64,000 nucleotides of DNA from contig NZ_CP152474.1 of assembly GCF_039727615.1 (NCBI RefSeq), positions 3,286,001-3,350,000 on the forward strand, written 5' to 3'. The notes under the pieces were generated by a model. It ran no database searches. It was not told the origin of the DNA and was given only the letters and a program-made list of their open reading frames with translations. Within the stretch, counting starts at the first letter, position 1; the number at the start of each line of letters is the position of its first letter. Both the position numbers and the translations under genes were made by a program. This stretch comes from Leclercia sp. S52. GTDB taxonomy: Bacteria > Pseudomonadota > Gammaproteobacteria > Enterobacterales > Enterobacteriaceae. Shown here one piece after another: positions 30,123 to 40,400 of the stretch.

Positions 30123-32795
30123 ATGAGTCAGTCTGAAACCACAGCCGCGAACAAATTCTCTCTGCTTCCGGGCAGCATTACCCGTTTCTTTCTTCTATTG
30201 ATCGTTGTGCTGTTAGTGACCATGGGCGTGATGGTGCAGAGCGCGGTGAACACCTGGTTAAAAGACAGAAGCTATCAGATTGTCGATATCAGCCACGCCC
30301 TGCATAAACGTATCGACACCTGGCGCTACGCCACCTGGCAGATTTACGACAACATCGCGGCAACGCCGACCACCGCTTCTGCCGAAGGGTTGCAGGAGAC
30401 GCGCCTGAAGCAGGATGTCTACTATCTGGAGAAAACGCGGCGCAAAACCGAAGCCCTGATTTTCGGTTCGCACGACAGCGCCACGCTGGAGATGACCCAG
30501 CGCATGTCGACCTATCTCGATACGCTGTGGGGTGCGGAGACCGTTCCCTGGTCGATGTACTATCTCAACGGTCAGGACAACAGCATGATCCTGATCTCCA
30601 CCCTGCCGCTGAAAGATCTCTCCTCCGGTTTTAAAGAGTCCTCGGTCGGCACGATTGTCGATTCCCGCCGCGCGGAGATGCTGCAGCAGGCCAATGCTCT
30701 GGACGAGCGCGAAAGCTTCTCTTCCCTGCGCCGACTGGCCTGGCAAAATGGCCACTACTTTACCCTGCGCACCACCTTCAATCAGCCAGGCCATCTGGCA
30801 ACGGTGGTAGCCTTCGATCTGCCGATTAACGATCTGATCCCGCCGGATATGCCGCTCGACAGCTTCCGTCTGGAGCAGGACACTTCAGCGCAAAGCCTGC
30901 GCGCGCCGACGGATAAAGAGAGCCCCGATAGCGTCTCTATCTCCTTTAACGGCTCTAAAATCGAGATTGCCTCCTCGCTGAACACGACCGGCATGCGTCT
31001 GGTCTGGCAGGTGCCTTTCGGTACGCTGCTGCTGGATACCCTGCAAAATATCCTGTTGCCGCTGCTGCTCAATATCGGCCTGCTGGCGCTGGCGCTGTTT
31101 GGCTACAGCACCTTCCGCTCACAGCCGGGCCGCCAGAGCGATGTTCCGGTTGCCGCCGGTACCAGCAACGAGCTGCGCGTCCTGCGCGCCCTCAATGAAG
31201 AGATTGTCTCGGTGCTGCCGCTCGGCCTGCTGGTACACGATCAGGAGGCCAACCGCACGGTGATCAGCAACAAAATCGCCGATCACCTGCTGCCGCACCT
31301 CAATCTCCAGAACATCACCAGCATGGCCGATCAGCATCAGGGCGTGATTCAGGCCACCATTAATAATGAGCTGTACGAGATCCGCCAGTTCCGCAGCCAG
31401 GTAGCGTCGCGCACGCAGATCTTTATCATTCGCGATCAGGATCGCGAGGTGCTGGTGAATAAAAAGCTCAAACAGGCGCAAAGACTGTACGAGAAGAACC
31501 AGCAGGGCCGCGCGGCCTTTATGCAGAATATCGGCGATGCCTTCAAACTGCCGCTGAAGGCGCTGGCCAGCGAAGCGGCCCACTTAACCAGCCCGGAAAG
31601 CCTGCAGCTGTCGGGTCATGCCGATACGCTGGTGAGGCTGGTGGACGAGATCCAGCTCGCCAATATGCTGGAGAACGACAGCTGGAAGAGCACCGCCACG
31701 CTGTTCTCGATTCAGGATCTGATCGATGAAGTGGTGCCGGAAGTGCTGCCGGTGATCAAGCGTAAAGGGCTGCAGCTGCTGATTAACAACCCGCTGCGGG
31801 CCAACGATGAGCGTCACGGCGACCGTGACGCGCTGCGTCGCATTCTGCTGATGCTGATCCAGTACGCGGTGACCACCACCCAGATCGGCAAAATTACGCT
31901 TGAAGTGAGCAGCGATGAATCGGCTGAGGATCGTCTCACCTTCCGTATTCTCGATACCGGTGAAGGGGTCACGGCCAGTGAAATCGACAATCTGCACTTC
32001 CCGTTCCTGAATGACACCCAGGGGGACAATTACGGCAAAGCCAACGCCCTCACCTTCTGGCTCTGCGATCAGCTGGCGCGTAAGCTTGGCGGTCACCTGA
32101 ATATTAAAGCCCGCGAATCGCTGGGTACCCGTTATTCCCTGCACGTCAAAATGCCGGCCACCCCGCAGGAAACCGAGGACGATGAAGGCCTGCTGGATGA
32201 GGTAGTGATCATGGTGGATGTGACGTCGAATGAGATCCGCAGCATTGTGGTGCGTCAGCTGGAAAACTGGGGAGCGACCTGTATTTCCCCGGACGAAAGG
32301 CTGGCAAGTCAAGAATATGATCTCTTTTTAACGGATAATCCGTCTAATCTTACTGCCTCGGGCTTGCTTTTAAGCGATGATGAGCCTGGCGTGCGAAAAA
32401 TTGGCCCCGGCCAGGTGCGCGTCAACTTTAATATGAGCAATGCGATGCAGGAAGCTGTACTACAACTAATAGAGGAGCAACTGGCGCAGGAAACGATCCC
32501 GGAATCCCCACTGGGCGGCAATGAAAATGCCGAACTGCAGGCCAGCGGCTATTATTCTCTCTTCGTAGACACAGTACCAGATGATGTTAAGAGGTTGTAT
32601 ACTGAAGCCGCCGCGAACGACTTCGCAGCGCTGGCTCAGACAGCACACCGGCTCAAAGGGGTGTTTGCCATGCTTAATCTGGTTCCAGGCAAGCAATTAT
32701 GTGAAACGCTGGAACATCTTATTCGTGAGAAAGATGCCGCCAGCATAGAAAAATACATCAGCGACATTGACGACTATGTCAAAAGCTTGCTGTAG
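30123..32795 (+). CDS. rcsD: RcsD phosphotransfer protein of the Rcs phosphorelay
   Basis: RcsD passes phosphate from RcsC to RcsB in the envelope-stress relay that controls capsule, motility and division genes. It has 890 residues, as in K-12. An N-terminal membrane helix (FFLLLIVVLLVTMGVMVQSA) is followed by a periplasmic domain, then a second helix near residue 310 and a degenerate histidine-kinase-like region. The C-terminal HPt domain carries the phosphorylated histidine at residue 842 (AQTAHRLKGVFAML). rcsB begins 16 bases after the stop, forming the rcsDB operon. Confidence 0.96.
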   Translation: MSQSETTAANKFSLLPGSITRFFLLLIVVLLVTMGVMVQSAVNTWLKDRSYQIVDISHALHKRIDTWRYATWQIYDNIAATPTTASAEGLQETRLKQDVYYLEKTRRKTEALIFGSHDSATLEMTQRMSTYLDTLWGAETVPWSMYYLNGQDNSMILISTLPLKDLSSGFKESSVGTIVDSRRAEMLQQANALDERESFSSLRRLAWQNGHYFTLRTTFNQPGHLATVVAFDLPINDLIPPDMPLDSFRLEQDTSAQSLRAPTDKESPDSVSISFNGSKIEIASSLNTTGMRLVWQVPFGTLLLDTLQNILLPLLLNIGLLALALFGYSTFRSQPGRQSDVPVAAGTSNELRVLRALNEEIVSVLPLGLLVHDQEANRTVISNKIADHLLPHLNLQNITSMADQHQGVIQATINNELYEIRQFRSQVASRTQIFIIRDQDREVLVNKKLKQAQRLYEKNQQGRAAFMQNIGDAFKLPLKALASEAAHLTSPESLQLSGHADTLVRLVDEIQLANMLENDSWKSTATLFSIQDLIDEVVPEVLPVIKRKGLQLLINNPLRANDERHGDRDALRRILLMLIQYAVTTTQIGKITLEVSSDESAEDRLTFRILDTGEGVTASEIDNLHFPFLNDTQGDNYGKANALTFWLCDQLARKLGGHLNIKARESLGTRYSLHVKMPATPQETEDDEGLLDEVVIMVDVTSNEIRSIVVRQLENWGATCISPDERLASQEYDLFLTDNPSNLTASGLLLSDDEPGVRKIGPGQVRVNFNMSNAMQEAVLQLIEEQLAQETIPESPLGGNENAELQASGYYSLFVDTVPDDVKRLYTEAAANDFAALAQTAHRLKGVFAMLNLVPGKQLCETLEHLIREKDAASIEKYISDIDDYVKSLL

Positions 32796-32811
32796 CAAGG
32801 TAGCCCTATAC

Positions 32812-33462
32812 ATGAACAATATGAACGTAATTATTGCCGATGACCATCCGATTGTACTGTTCGGTATTCGCAAATCACTTGAACAGATCGAGTGGGTGAA
32901 TGTAGTCGGCGAATTTGAAGATTCCACAGCACTGATTAATAACCTGCCAAAGCTTGATGCGCACGTGCTCATCACCGACCTTTCCATGCCTGGAGATAAA
33001 TACGGTGACGGGATTACGCTGATCAAATACATCAAGCGTCACTTCCCGAGCATTTCGATCATCGTGCTGACCATGAACAACAACCCGGCCATTTTAAGCG
33101 CCGTTCTGGATCTCGATATCGAAGGGATCGTCCTGAAACAGGGCGCACCAACCGATCTGCCTAAAGCGCTGGCCGCGCTGCAGAAAGGGAAGAAATTTAC
33201 CCCGGAAAGCGTCTCCCGCCTGCTGGAAAAAATCAGCGCTGGCGGTTACGGCGACAAGCGTCTGTCACCGAAAGAGAGCGAAGTGTTGCGTCTGTTCGCA
33301 GAAGGTTTCCTGGTGACCGAGATTGCCAAGAAGCTGAACCGCAGCATCAAGACCATCAGTAGCCAGAAAAAATCGGCGATGATGAAACTGGGCGTGGAAA
33401 ACGATATCGCCCTGCTGAACTATCTCTCTTCCGTGACGCTGAGTCCGGCAGATAAAGATTGA
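32812..33462 (+). CDS. rcsB: RcsB response regulator
   Basis: RcsB is the DNA-binding output of the Rcs phosphorelay. It acts as a homodimer or with partners such as RcsA. The receiver domain has the acidic pair at residues 10-11 and the phosphorylated aspartate at 56 (LITDLSMPGD). The C-terminal LuxR-type helix-turn-helix is seen in LSPKESEVLRLFAEGFLVTE. At 216 residues it is nearly identical to E. coli RcsB. The start MNNMNVIIADDHP at 32812 is chosen by homology over an in-frame ATG inside rcsD. Confidence 0.97.
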   Translation: MNNMNVIIADDHPIVLFGIRKSLEQIEWVNVVGEFEDSTALINNLPKLDAHVLITDLSMPGDKYGDGITLIKYIKRHFPSISIIVLTMNNNPAILSAVLDLDIEGIVLKQGAPTDLPKALAALQKGKKFTPESVSRLLEKISAGGYGDKRLSPKESEVLRLFAEGFLVTEIAKKLNRSIKTISSQKKSAMMKLGVENDIALLNYLSSVTLSPADKD

Positions 33463-33494
33463 TTGTGCGAAACGCCGGGTGGCAAGGTAAATGT

Positions 33495-33522
33495 AAAAAG
33501 GCAACGTAAGTTGCCTTTTTTT
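33495..33522 (+). terminator. Rho-independent terminator of rcsB
   Basis: GGCAAC (33500-33505) pairs with GTTGCC (33510-33515) around GTAA, flanked by five A and seven T. It lies 33 bases after the rcsB stop. Confidence 0.9.
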
Positions 33523-33531
33523 ATGTTTGCG

Positions 33532-33565
33532 CCCTCTCCCTGCGGGAGAGGGTTGGGGTGAGGGC
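33532..33565. repeat. Palindromic intergenic repeat between rcsB and rcsC
   Basis: CCCTCTCCC and GGGAGAGGG form a perfect hairpin, followed by TTGGGGTGAGGG. I recognise this as a widespread intergenic repeat in enterobacteria and other Proteobacteria. It sits between two convergent genes. Only one copy is seen in the window. Confidence 0.65.
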
Positions 33566-33579
33566 GGCAGGCCGCACTC

Positions 33580-36426
33580 TTATCCTCTCGTCTTCCTCAC
33601 CCGATCCGCGTACACCGATAGCGTCTGCTTCAGCACGTCCAGCGTTACCGGCTTGGAAAGACAGCTGTCCATCCCCGACTCCAGACAACGCTGCTTCTCT
33701 TCTGCCAGCGCGTTGGCGGTGACGCCCACAACCGGCAGCGTCAGGCCCAGCTGGCGAATACGCTGGGTCAGGCGATAGCCGTCCATGTTCGGCATGTTCA
33801 CGTCGCTCAGGACGATGTCGATATGGTTTTTACTCAGCACGTTCAGCGCGTCCACGCCATCGTTAGCGGTTTTGCACTGATAGCCCAGCGAGCCCAGCTG
33901 GTCGGCCAGCAGACGGCGGTTAATCGGATGGTCATCCACCACCAGGATCATCATGTCTTCATTCAGGGACTGCGCCGATTCCGGTGACGGCAGCGCCGCC
34001 GAGCCGTCGCCTGCATCCAACTCGATACGGTAGATCCGCGCCAGCAGCGCAATCAGCTCGTGCGGCGCGGCCACGCTGTTCACCCACTCGCCATGGGCGC
34101 GCTCCTGGGCGATGCCGATATGGCGACGGCAGAAGATCACCGCCGCTTTGCCCTGCCACGGATGCGTCAGCTCATCGTCGGTGATGAGGATATCTTCCGC
34201 GTCCGGCGTTTGCCCGGCATAGCGCGCCACGCGAATGCCGTGCGGCGTCAGCAGGGATTCCAGGTAGGCATACAGCGAGGCGTTATTGACCGCCAGCCAG
34301 CAGCGTTTATCACTTAATCCCTCTATCAGCCCGTTGGCCGGAGACTGCGCTGCATAGAGCGGAATGCGGATGGTGAACTGGCTGCCCATGCCCGGCTCGG
34401 TATCCACGGAGATATCGCCATCCATCATGCTGATCAGTTTTTCACAAATCGCCAGCCCCAGCCCGGTCCCCTGGAAGTTACGCTGAACCCCCGTACCCAC
34501 CTGGAAGAACGGATCGAAAAGTTTGACCACCTCTTTGGCCGGAATACCCACCCCGGTGTCGCGCACGCGAATGCTCAGGTAGTCCCCTGCTTTGGCGACA
34601 TGCATCACGATGCAGCCCATGTCGGTAAACTTAATGGCGTTGCTAAGCAGGTTGGAGATCACCTGCTGCAGGCGCATCGGATCGCCCTGCAGCGAGACCG
34701 GCACGTCCGGCTCAATAAAGCAGTACAGCCCCAGCTGTTTACGCACCACCAGCGGCAGATAGTTGGCGCTGATATGGTTCATTACCTCGCGCGGGGAGAA
34801 TTCGCGCGGTTCAATTTTCAGCTGCTCGGACTCAATTTTGGAGAAGTCGAGAATATCGCTGATGATTTTCAACAGCAGGCTGGAGGAGTTGTTCATCGCC
34901 GTCACCAGACGGTCAACACCCCGGGGCAGCTCTTTGGTCTGCAGCAGATCGAGGTTACCGATAATCCCGTACAGCGGGGTGCGCAGCTCGTGGCTGACGG
35001 TGGCGAGGAACATCGATTTCGACTGGCTGGCCTGTTCGGCCGACTGGGCCATATCCTGCAACGACTCTTCCATTTTGACGCGCGCGGAGACATCTACCAG
35101 CACGCAGATGGCGACGTTCTCATTGCGATAGCGCGAGTGCACAAAACTGATCTGCAGGTTGGTGTTGTTGCTGGTCAGCACGTCGACGAAGTTGACCTGC
35201 TGTCCGCAGATGATCTGCGTCAGCCTCTGGCGGTCCTCGTGAGTCAGCATATTCAGATAGTTATGCGCCAGCTCGTTACTGAGGATGTTGGTGCCATCCA
35301 GGGTGCGCAGAATACAGATCCCCACCGGCGCAGAGGCGACAATCTTGCGGTTGAACTGCTCATGCTCTTCGAGGCGCTGGGCGTCGATCTCCGCCGGGAT
35401 AAAGATTTTGCGCTCGTACATTCGCGCAAGGGTAAAGAGCGCAATCCCCACCAGCACGTTGAGCAGCACCGAGTTGAGGATCAACATGCGGATACGCTCC
35501 AGCACCATGTCCACCGGCACGGAATAGACGATGCTCAGGGACGATGGCGGCAGGCTCTTTTTCAGCACCAGCTCGCGGAAACCGGAGGTATAACCAAACC
35601 ACGACCGCTCCTGCATCCAGCGGGGGTCGACCTTGAGGCGGGTTTCCGGCCCCACCAGCGAGATAAGAGAGTGGCCATTTTCATCGAGAATGGTCACGCC
35701 CATCGGCAGGTTACCGGGGGTGAAGAAGTTCTCCATGCGGATAGTCTGCTCGGTGCCGAGCATCGCCTGCAGGCGGTTAGCCAGATAGACCGGTGTCATG
35801 GCGTAGAAGTACCCTACCCCGGGACGCGGGCCCTGGCCGATCCAGAACAGATTATTGCCGCGCTCATCCTGCGGCGCATTGCGGTATTTCATGATCCGCT
35901 CGTGCAGGCTTTTCAGGGCATTGTCACGATCTACCGGCACGTCACGCAGGCCAAAGTTGGCCATACAGAGGTTTTCGCTGCCAATCAGAAAGACCCGGTT
36001 CAGATCGTAGGCTGCCGAGAAGTTATCGCGCCAGTAGCGCATAAACCAGGCCAGCGACTCCAGCGAGCTCCGCCATGCCGGGCCCATCGCCGAGCAGTCG
36101 GAATCGGGGAACAGCGGCTCAAAGTTGGGGATCTCAGTTTTACTGTCGCGCCCGCGGGTAGCCAGCACGCCGTTTTCTGCCGTCAGACGGTTTTCCGCGA
36201 TGTACTTGAGCTCCTTCATGACGTCGGCGGTGCGCTGAATGTAGCGCTGGGACTGATCGTAGCTGAGATTAAACTCCTGACGGATCTCCGACTCCTTCTG
36301 GTGCAGCGCGTTAACGATGTAAAACACCGAAAACAGTGCGATTAACACCCAGATCAGGAGCGCCAGCGCCCGAAATAGATAGCGAGAAACTTTCAGCGTG
36401 GTTCGAAAGGAGACGAGGTATTTCAA
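33580..36426 (-). CDS. rcsC: RcsC hybrid sensor histidine kinase
   Basis: RcsC is the hybrid kinase of the Rcs relay, responding to outer membrane and peptidoglycan stress via RcsF and IgaA. It has 948 residues (949 in K-12). There are two membrane helices, near residues 18-40 and 310-330, flanking a periplasmic domain. A PAS-like region is followed by the kinase core with His479 (FLATVSHELRTPLYG) and ATP-binding boxes (GTGLGLAICEKL). The RcsC-ABL domain and a C-terminal receiver follow, with Asp875 (LSDVNMPNMDG). It is convergent with rcsDB. In K-12 the ato genes follow rcsC; here gyrA does. Confidence 0.96.
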   Translation of the reverse strand: MKYLVSFRTTLKVSRYLFRALALLIWVLIALFSVFYIVNALHQKESEIRQEFNLSYDQSQRYIQRTADVMKELKYIAENRLTAENGVLATRGRDSKTEIPNFEPLFPDSDCSAMGPAWRSSLESLAWFMRYWRDNFSAAYDLNRVFLIGSENLCMANFGLRDVPVDRDNALKSLHERIMKYRNAPQDERGNNLFWIGQGPRPGVGYFYAMTPVYLANRLQAMLGTEQTIRMENFFTPGNLPMGVTILDENGHSLISLVGPETRLKVDPRWMQERSWFGYTSGFRELVLKKSLPPSSLSIVYSVPVDMVLERIRMLILNSVLLNVLVGIALFTLARMYERKIFIPAEIDAQRLEEHEQFNRKIVASAPVGICILRTLDGTNILSNELAHNYLNMLTHEDRQRLTQIICGQQVNFVDVLTSNNTNLQISFVHSRYRNENVAICVLVDVSARVKMEESLQDMAQSAEQASQSKSMFLATVSHELRTPLYGIIGNLDLLQTKELPRGVDRLVTAMNNSSSLLLKIISDILDFSKIESEQLKIEPREFSPREVMNHISANYLPLVVRKQLGLYCFIEPDVPVSLQGDPMRLQQVISNLLSNAIKFTDMGCIVMHVAKAGDYLSIRVRDTGVGIPAKEVVKLFDPFFQVGTGVQRNFQGTGLGLAICEKLISMMDGDISVDTEPGMGSQFTIRIPLYAAQSPANGLIEGLSDKRCWLAVNNASLYAYLESLLTPHGIRVARYAGQTPDAEDILITDDELTHPWQGKAAVIFCRRHIGIAQERAHGEWVNSVAAPHELIALLARIYRIELDAGDGSAALPSPESAQSLNEDMMILVVDDHPINRRLLADQLGSLGYQCKTANDGVDALNVLSKNHIDIVLSDVNMPNMDGYRLTQRIRQLGLTLPVVGVTANALAEEKQRCLESGMDSCLSKPVTLDVLKQTLSVYADRVRKTRG

Positions 36427-36529
36427 GGGGGCGAGGCTCCGCCATCAGGGTCAAAAGGAATGGCTTAAGGTAGCGGTAAACGCACGCGGTCGCAATGTTC
36501 GGTTGTCTGCAATTGCGTGTACCTGCAAA

Positions 36530-36556
36530 AGAAAAGGGCCGGAGACCGGCCCTTTA
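36530..36556 (-). terminator. Rho-independent terminator of gyrA
   Basis: On the reverse strand AAAGGGCCGG and CCGGCCCTTT pair around TCT, followed by TTTTC. It lies just downstream of the gyrA stop at 36570. Confidence 0.88.
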
Positions 36557-36569
36557 TCGTCAGGAGACG

Positions 36570-39206
36570 TTACTCTTCAGCATCATCTGCTGCATCGTCG
36601 TCGGTGTCCGCTTCCGGTGCGATCTCATCGTCACCTTCTGCGACGCTGCCGTCGATAGAGTCGAGCTCTTCGTCATCCACTGGCTCAGCAACACGCTGCA
36701 GACCCACCACGTTTTCATCTTCCGCGGTACGGATGAGGATCACGCCCTGGGTATTACGGCCCACCACGCTGATTTCCGACACGCGAGTACGCACCAGCGT
36801 ACCGGCATCGGTGATCATCATGATCTGGTCGGCATCATCAACCTGGACCGCGCCAACAACGGAGCCGTTGCGCTCGGTCACTTTGATCGAGATAACGCCC
36901 TGCGTGCCGCGGGACTTGGTTGGATACTCGTCCTGGGCGGTACGTTTACCGTAGCCGTTCTGCGTGACGGTCAGGATCGCTCCCTCGCCGCGCGGAACAA
37001 TCAGGGAAACGACGCTGTCTTCGCCCGCCAGTTTGATGCCACGTACGCCGGTCGCGGTACGACCCATGGCGCGCACTGCGCTCTCTTTGAAGCGCACCAC
37101 TTTACCGGCGGCAGAGAACAGCATCACTTCGTCGGAACCGGAGGTCAGATCCACACCAATCAGTTCGTCGCCTTCGTTCAGATTGACGGCGATAATGCCG
37201 GCAGAACGTGGACGGCTGAACTCGGTCAGAGCGGTCTTCTTCACCGTACCGCTGGCGGTCGCCATAAAGACGTTCACGCCTTCTGCGTACTCGCGAACCG
37301 GCAGGATAGCGGTGATACGCTCGTTCTGCTCCAGCGGCAGCAGGTTGACGATTGGACGTCCACGCGCGCCACGGCTCGCTTCCGGCAGCTGATAAACCTT
37401 CATCCAGTACAGACGGCCCCGGCTGGAGAAGCAGAGGATAGTGTCGTGGGTGTTGGCCACCAGCAGGCGGTCAATAAAGTCTTCTTCTTTGATACGTGCC
37501 GCTGACTTGCCTTTGCCGCCACGACGCTGTGCTTCGTAGTCGGTTAACGGCTGGTACTTCACGTAGCCCTGGTGAGACAGGGTCACAACAACGTCTTCCT
37601 GGTTGATCAGGTCTTCGATGTTGATATCAGCGGTGTTCGCCGTGATTTCGGTGCGACGCTCATCGCCGAACTGATCGCGGACCAGCTCCAGCTCTTCGCG
37701 GATCACTTCCATCAGACGATCGGCGCTGCCGAGGATATGCAGCAGCTCGGCAATCTGTTCCAGCAGCTCTTTGTACTCGTCGAGCAGTTTTTCGTGCTCA
37801 AGGCCGGTCAGTTTCTGCAGACGCAGATCCAGAATCGCCTGGGCCTGCTGCTCGGTCAGGTAATACTGACCATCACGCACGCCGAACTCGGGCTCCAGCC
37901 ACTCCGGACGCGCAGCATCATCGCCCGCACGCTCCAGCATCGCAGAGACATTGCCCAGCGCCCATGGCTGAGCCACTAACGCCGCTTTCGCTTCAGCAGG
38001 GGTTGGTGCACGACGAATCAGCTCGATGATTGGATCGATGTTCGCCAGCGCAACCGCCAGGGCTTCAAGGATGTGCGCACGATCGCGGGCTTTACGCAGT
38101 TCGAAAATGGTACGACGGGTCACCACTTCGCGGCGGTGACGCACGAACGCGCTCAGGATGTCTTTCAGGTTCATGATCTTCGGCTGACCATGGTGCAGCG
38201 CAACCATATTGATCCCGAAGGAGACCTGAAGCTGCGTCAGGGAGTACAGGTTGTTAAGAACCACTTCCCCTACCGCGTCACGTTTGATCTCAATCACGAC
38301 GCGCATGCCGTCTTTATCAGACTCATCACGCAGCGCGCTGATACCTTCAATACGTTTCTCTTTAACCAGCTCGGCAATCTTCTCGATCAGGCGCGCTTTG
38401 TTCACCTGATACGGAATTTCGTGGACGATAATGGTCTCACGGCCGGTTTTGGCGTCGGCTTCCACTTCAGCGCGGGCACGAATATAGATCTTGCCGCGAC
38501 CGGTACGGTAGGCTTCTTCAATACCGCGACGGCCATTAATGATGGCGGCGGTCGGGAAGTCCGGGCCCGGGATGTGTTCCATCAGCCCTTCAATGCTGAT
38601 CTCTTCATCGTCGATATAGGCCAGGCAGCCGTTGATCACTTCCGTGATGTTGTGCGGCGGAATGTTGGTCGCCATACCTACGGCGATACCGGATGCACCG
38701 TTTACCAGCAGGTTAGGGATCTTGGTTGGCATCACATCCGGAATGCGCTCGGTGCCGTCGTAGTTATCGACGAAATCAACGGTCTCTTTTTCCAGATCGG
38801 CCATCAGTTCATGGGCGATTTTCGACATACGGATTTCCGTATAACGCATCGCCGCGGCGGAGTCGCCGTCGACTGAACCGAAGTTACCCTGACCATCAAC
38901 CAGCATGTAACGCAGTGAGAATGGCTGCGCCATACGGACGATGGTGTCATAAACTGCTGTATCACCATGCGGGTGATATTTACCGATTACGTCACCAACG
39001 ACACGGGCAGATTTTTTGTAGGCTTTATTCCAGTCATTGCCCAATACGTTCATGGCGTATAGTACGCGACGGTGTACCGGCTTAAGTCCATCGCGGACAT
39101 CCGGCAGCGCACGGCCAACAATGACCGACATCGCATAATCCAGATAGGAGCTCTTCAGCTCTTCCTCGATGTTAACCGGTGTAATTTCTCTCGCAAGGTC
39201 GCTCAT
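36570..39206 (-). CDS. gyrA: DNA gyrase subunit A
   Basis: GyrA is the DNA-cleaving subunit of gyrase (A2B2), which introduces negative supercoils. It has 878 residues. The catalytic tyrosine is residue 122 ([10 protein letters not shown]). The C-terminal domain has the GyrA box (QRRGGKG) and ends in a long acidic tail. The quinolone-resistance region reads [13 protein letters not shown], so residue 83 is threonine (ACA, at 38958-38960) and residue 87 is aspartate. In E. coli Ser83 is wild type, but Thr83 is the normal state in some relatives, so this alone does not prove resistance. Confidence 0.97.
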   Translation of the reverse strand: MSDLAREITPVNIEEELKSSYLDYAMSVIVGRALPDVRDGLKPVHRRVLYAMNVLGNDWNKAYKKSARVVGDVIGKYHPHGDTAVYDTIVRMAQPFSLRYMLVDGQGNFGSVDGDSAAAMRYTEIRMSKIAHELMADLEKETVDFVDNYDGTERIPDVMPTKIPNLLVNGASGIAVGMATNIPPHNITEVINGCLAYIDDEEISIEGLMEHIPGPDFPTAAIINGRRGIEEAYRTGRGKIYIRARAEVEADAKTGRETIIVHEIPYQVNKARLIEKIAELVKEKRIEGISALRDESDKDGMRVVIEIKRDAVGEVVLNNLYSLTQLQVSFGINMVALHHGQPKIMNLKDILSAFVRHRREVVTRRTIFELRKARDRAHILEALAVALANIDPIIELIRRAPTPAEAKAALVAQPWALGNVSAMLERAGDDAARPEWLEPEFGVRDGQYYLTEQQAQAILDLRLQKLTGLEHEKLLDEYKELLEQIAELLHILGSADRLMEVIREELELVRDQFGDERRTEITANTADINIEDLINQEDVVVTLSHQGYVKYQPLTDYEAQRRGGKGKSAARIKEEDFIDRLLVANTHDTILCFSSRGRLYWMKVYQLPEASRGARGRPIVNLLPLEQNERITAILPVREYAEGVNVFMATASGTVKKTALTEFSRPRSAGIIAVNLNEGDELIGVDLTSGSDEVMLFSAAGKVVRFKESAVRAMGRTATGVRGIKLAGEDSVVSLIVPRGEGAILTVTQNGYGKRTAQDEYPTKSRGTQGVISIKVTERNGSVVGAVQVDDADQIMMITDAGTLVRTRVSEISVVGRNTQGVILIRTAEDENVVGLQRVAEPVDDEELDSIDGSVAEGDDEIAPEADTDDDAADDAEE

Positions 39207-39250
39207 CTAACCGCTATCCCTCTACTGTATCCCGGATTCAAAGGTCGGAA

Positions 39251-39277
39251 ATTATAACACACCCGCTTAGGTTTAAA
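39251..39277 (-). promoter_or_regulatory. gyrA promoter
   Basis: On the reverse strand a consensus -10 TATAAT (39251-39256) lies 45 bases before the gyrA start, with TTTAAA about 15 bases upstream as a weak -35. The surrounding bases strongly resemble the E. coli gyrA promoter, which is relaxation-stimulated. Confidence 0.75.
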
Positions 39278-39338
39278 CTAATTTGCTTTGTTATCCTGAT
39301 ATACTTCCTCGTCTTTAAATTACGGAGTAAAAGCGTCC

Positions 39339-40067
39339 ATGAATGCGGAAAAATCCCCGGTGGCTCACAACGTTGACCATGAAGAGATCGCCAAATTTGA
39401 AGCGGTGGCGTCCCGATGGTGGGATCTCGAAGGTGAGTTTAAACCTCTGCACCGCATTAACCCCCTGCGTCTGGGCTATATCGCAGAGCGCTCCGGCGGT
39501 CTGTTCGGTAAGAAGGTGCTGGACGTTGGCTGCGGCGGTGGCATCCTCGCTGAGAGCATGGCGCGCGAAGGGGCAACCGTTACGGGCCTGGATATGGGAT
39601 TTGAACCTCTGCAGGTCGCCCGCCTTCATGCGCTGGAGTCTGGCGTGCAGGTAGAGTACGTGCAGGAAACGGTTGAGGAACACGCCGCAAAGCATGCCCA
39701 TCAGTATGACGTCGTCACCTGCATGGAGATGCTGGAGCACGTTCCCGACCCGCAATCGGTGGTAAAAGCCTGTGCGGCACTGGTAAAACCGGGCGGCCAG
39801 GTGTTCTTCTCCACCATTAACCGCAACGGCAAAGCGTGGCTGATGGCGGTGGTCGGCGCGGAGTACGTGCTGCGGATGGTGCCAAAAGGCACCCACGACG
39901 TGAAAAAATTCATCAAACCGGCCGAATTACTTGGCTGGGTGGACGGCACATGGCTGAAAGAGCAGCACATAACCGGCCTGCATTACAATCCCCTGACCGA
40001 CAAGTTCAAACTGGCGCCGGGGGTGGACGTGAACTACATGCTCCACACCACCGCAAAAAAAGACTAA
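39339..40067 (+). CDS. ubiG: UbiG ubiquinone O-methyltransferase
   Basis: UbiG carries out both O-methylation steps of ubiquinone synthesis using S-adenosylmethionine. The SAM-binding motif is [20 protein letters not shown], followed by the acidic loop GLDMGFEP. Downstream motifs [15 protein letters not shown] and [16 protein letters not shown] are typical of class I methyltransferases. The 242-residue length fits (240 in K-12). It is divergent from gyrA, as in E. coli, and ends in a strong hairpin terminator. Confidence 0.96.
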   Translation: MNAEKSPVAHNVDHEEIAKFEAVASRWWDLEGEFKPLHRINPLRLGYIAERSGGLFGKKVLDVGCGGGILAESMAREGATVTGLDMGFEPLQVARLHALESGVQVEYVQETVEEHAAKHAHQYDVVTCMEMLEHVPDPQSVVKACAALVKPGGQVFFSTINRNGKAWLMAVVGAEYVLRMVPKGTHDVKKFIKPAELLGWVDGTWLKEQHITGLHYNPLTDKFKLAPGVDVNYMLHTTAKKD

Positions 40068-40090
40068 GAATATCCACTCTTTTTCTAACG

Positions 40091-40117
40091 AATGCGCAAC
40101 CCCCCGTTGCGCATTTT
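40091..40117 (+). terminator. Rho-independent terminator of ubiG
   Basis: AATGCGCAAC and GTTGCGCATT pair around a CCCCC loop, followed by T residues. It lies 24 bases after the ubiG stop. Confidence 0.88.
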
Positions 40118-40276
40118 TGACCACCCGTTGAAGAAATCAGCAGTCGATCAAATTTTCATTTTTTTTCTAGATTATTGACATGACGTCCAGGCCTTACGGT
40201 ACGAGGACTTACGCTTTTTTACTCTTTGACAACCTCAATTTAACCTCAAAATCAACTCTTGTACTGAAAAGAATCC

Positions 40277-40334
40277 TTACTAGAATACTCACCATCTTGC
40301 GTTATCCTTATCGTAAAACCCCTACATGTAGTAT
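40277..40334 (+). promoter_or_regulatory. Candidate nrdA promoter region with two NrdR-like boxes
   Basis: Two imperfect palindromes resemble NrdR boxes (acaCwAtATaTwGtgt). One is centred near 40284 (TTACTAGAATACTCA) and one near 40326 (CCCTACATGTAGTAT, with a perfect CTACATGTAG core). Their centres are 42 bases apart, four helical turns, which fits cooperative NrdR binding. A possible -35 TTGCGT is at 40297-40302. The nrdAB promoter of E. coli is NrdR-repressed; the box calls are by eye. Confidence 0.55.
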
Positions 40335-40358
40335 TTATCCACAGAGGTCTGTGGATAA
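40335..40358. promoter_or_regulatory. Inverted pair of perfect DnaA boxes upstream of nrdA
   Basis: TTATCCACA at 40335-40343 and TGTGGATAA at 40350-40358 are two consensus R1-type DnaA boxes in opposite orientation, part of a perfect 11-base inverted repeat with a GG centre. DnaA is known to regulate nrdAB in E. coli, linking nucleotide supply to replication initiation. The pair lies 42 bases before the nrdA start codon. Confidence 0.8.
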
Positions 40359-40400
40359 GCGGGGGATATTTTCTTTTTTCACGGACAGGTAAAAACCCAC

